Part shown: in pieces, positions 5,604 through 6,447 of the stretch
How the letters are laid out: each line of letters opens with the position of its first letter
Numbering within the stretch: position 1 is the first letter of the stretch
Assembly (NCBI GenBank): GCA_030609215.1
Contig: JAUWCR010000079.1
Span: 1-6,447 of the forward strand
From: Actinomycetes bacterium
GTDB taxonomy: Bacteria > Actinomycetota > Humimicrobiia > Humimicrobiales > Humimicrobiaceae
Length of the DNA: 6,447 nucleotides
Reading direction: 5' to 3'
Notes under the pieces: model-generated
Databases searched by the model: none
What the model saw: only the letters and a program-made list of their open reading frames with translations
Told to the model about the DNA's origin: nothing
Position numbers and translations under genes: made by a program

Positions 5604-6380
5604 ATGAATAATAATTTCACAAAAAACTTAGTTATTTTAATTAAAATATCAGCTATTATATTTATTTTTTTTATACTGATCACTTCCGCCATATCATGCA
5701 TGAGTCTAAAAAACTTAAATTCTTATATAACTTATACAATTAAAGAAAGACTAACAAGTATAAAAGATGCCAGTCTAAATGATTTCGAGAAAGGAGAAGA
5801 AATAATGCTTCCAAATCCTAAACTTGAAAGTAAAGTATCGCTAGAAGAAGCTTTAAACAATAGAAGATCTGTAAGAAGTTTTTCCTCAAAAGAATTAAGC
5901 ACAGAAGAGATTTCCCAGCTTCTATGGGCAGCTCAGGGCATTACAAAAGAAAATACAGGATTTAGAACAGCCCCATCTGCAGGTGCCCTGTATCCCCTTG
6001 AATTATTTATAGTTAAAAGTGATGGAGCATTTCACTATATTCCAGATGAACATAAATTAATAAAACTTACACCTGAGGATTTAAGATCTAACCTCGCTCA
6101 GGGTGCTTCATTCCAGGATTTTATTGCTGATGCTTCTATAAGCATCGTTATAACTGCCATCTATGAAAGAACCACAGCAAAATATGGAGACAGAGGTATA
6201 AGATATGTTCATATGGAAGCTGGACACTGCTGCCAGAATATTTTGCTACAGGCTCAGGCGCTTGGTCTGGGAGCAGTTCCAATAGGTGCTTTTGATGACA
6301 GCTGCATACAGAAATTATTAAATTTACCTGAGGACTATGTTCCATTATATATTGTTCCAGTAGGATACAAAGCAGAATAG
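5604..6380 (+). CDS. Exported SagB/ThcOx-type nitroreductase-family FMN oxidoreductase
   Basis: A 258-residue protein with a nitroreductase-fold domain (about 72-256) behind an N-terminal export signal. Residues 1-14 are polar with two lysines, 15-30 strongly hydrophobic, and ISC at 30-32 could be a lipobox cysteine (C32). Otherwise the segment is a signal anchor. Domain landmarks: RRSVRSF (87-93, FMN phosphate region), TAPSAGALYPLELF (122-135), YERTTAKYGDRGIRYVHMEAGHCCQN (187-212) and LGLGAVPIGAFDD (220-232). These match the SagB/ThcOx-type branch, which includes azoline oxidases of peptide biosynthesis and many stand-alone dehydrogenases. No YcaO, leader peptide or other RiPP gene is nearby, so azoline oxidation is not supported. 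The ATG at 5604 is the earliest possible (in-frame TAA two codons upstream) but has no Shine-Dalgarno site. An internal ATG at 5805 (M68) has one and would give a 191-residue soluble form. Substrate unknown. Confidence 0.92.
   Translation: MNNNFTKNLVILIKISAIIFIFFILITSAISCMSLKNLNSYITYTIKERLTSIKDASLNDFEKGEEIMLPNPKLESKVSLEEALNNRRSVRSFSSKELSTEEISQLLWAAQGITKENTGFRTAPSAGALYPLELFIVKSDGAFHYIPDEHKLIKLTPEDLRSNLAQGASFQDFIADASISIVITAIYERTTAKYGDRGIRYVHMEAGHCCQNILLQAQALGLGAVPIGAFDDSCIQKLLNLPEDYVPLYIVPVGYKAE
5792..5796 (+). promoter_or_regulatory. Internal Shine-Dalgarno-like site before in-frame ATG (M68) of the nitroreductase gene
   Basis: AGGAG lies 8 bases before the in-frame ATG at 5805, a good spacing. 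It may be a fortuitous product of the codons for EKGEEI, or it may drive a shorter form lacking the export signal. Confidence 0.35.
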
Positions 6381-6447
6381 TTGTTTATCTGTACCAAGCT
6401 TCTTAACTAACTAACCTTGCAATAACAATCCTTTAAAATATTAATAG

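Noticed and set aside
6148..6345. Minus-strand 65-codon frame inside the nitroreductase gene
   Set aside because: Antisense shadow of the conserved C-terminal nitroreductase region.
5604..6380. SagB-like protein as part of a RiPP (azoline peptide) biosynthesis cluster
   Set aside because: No YcaO cyclodehydratase, precursor peptide or transporter gene nearby; the export signal also argues against it.

Overview
The window is AT-rich (about one third G+C by eye) bacterial DNA. It holds eight protein genes, all recognisable at family level, and no RNA genes, insertion sequences, CRISPR arrays or integrase-type genes. The gene content (a soluble NADH-dehydrogenase-type flavoprotein module, exported and lipid-anchored proteins, a membrane-anchored M23 peptidase, Shine-Dalgarno sites such as GGAGGT) fits a low-GC anaerobic bacterium. 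A Halanaerobiia/Clostridia-like or Atribacterota-like lineage is a guess; nothing here fixes the taxonomy.

Region 1 (1-2455, minus strand) is a compact operon read right to left: a NuoE-type [2Fe-2S] subunit, then a NuoF-type FMN/NADH subunit with an N-terminal thioredoxin-like ferredoxin domain, then the start of a TauE/SafE-family membrane transporter whose ATG overlaps the NuoF stop and which runs out of the window. The two redox subunits form an NADH-handling diaphorase module. The partner it should feed (hydrogenase, formate dehydrogenase or another oxidoreductase) is not in view. The NuoF protein lacks the C-terminal 2x[4Fe-4S] domain of HydB/HndC-type subunits. An extended -10 promoter lies upstream of nuoE.

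Region 2 (2456-3960) holds a small single-domain cupin on the plus strand, divergent from the redox operon, and a convergent minus-strand gene for a membrane-anchored coiled-coil LytM/M23 endopeptidase.

Region 3 (3961-5402, minus strand) has a DUF3887-like lipoprotein followed 32 bp later by a seven-helix-type membrane protein of the steroid 5-alpha-reductase family, closely resembling plant DET2 and human SRD5A1/2. This is the most striking gene of the window, because an anaerobic bacterium is not expected to make the known steroid substrates.

Region 4 (5403-6447, plus strand) holds a SagB/ThcOx-type nitroreductase-family flavoenzyme with an N-terminal export or lipoprotein signal. A good internal Shine-Dalgarno site precedes an in-frame ATG that would give a signal-less cytoplasmic form. 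The last 67 bases show nothing recognisable.

No convincing multi-gene novel system is visible. The best leads are the DET2-like reductase in its setting, the apparently extracytoplasmic flavoprotein with two possible starts, and the NuoEF module coupled to a TauE/SafE transporter without an adjacent catalytic subunit.
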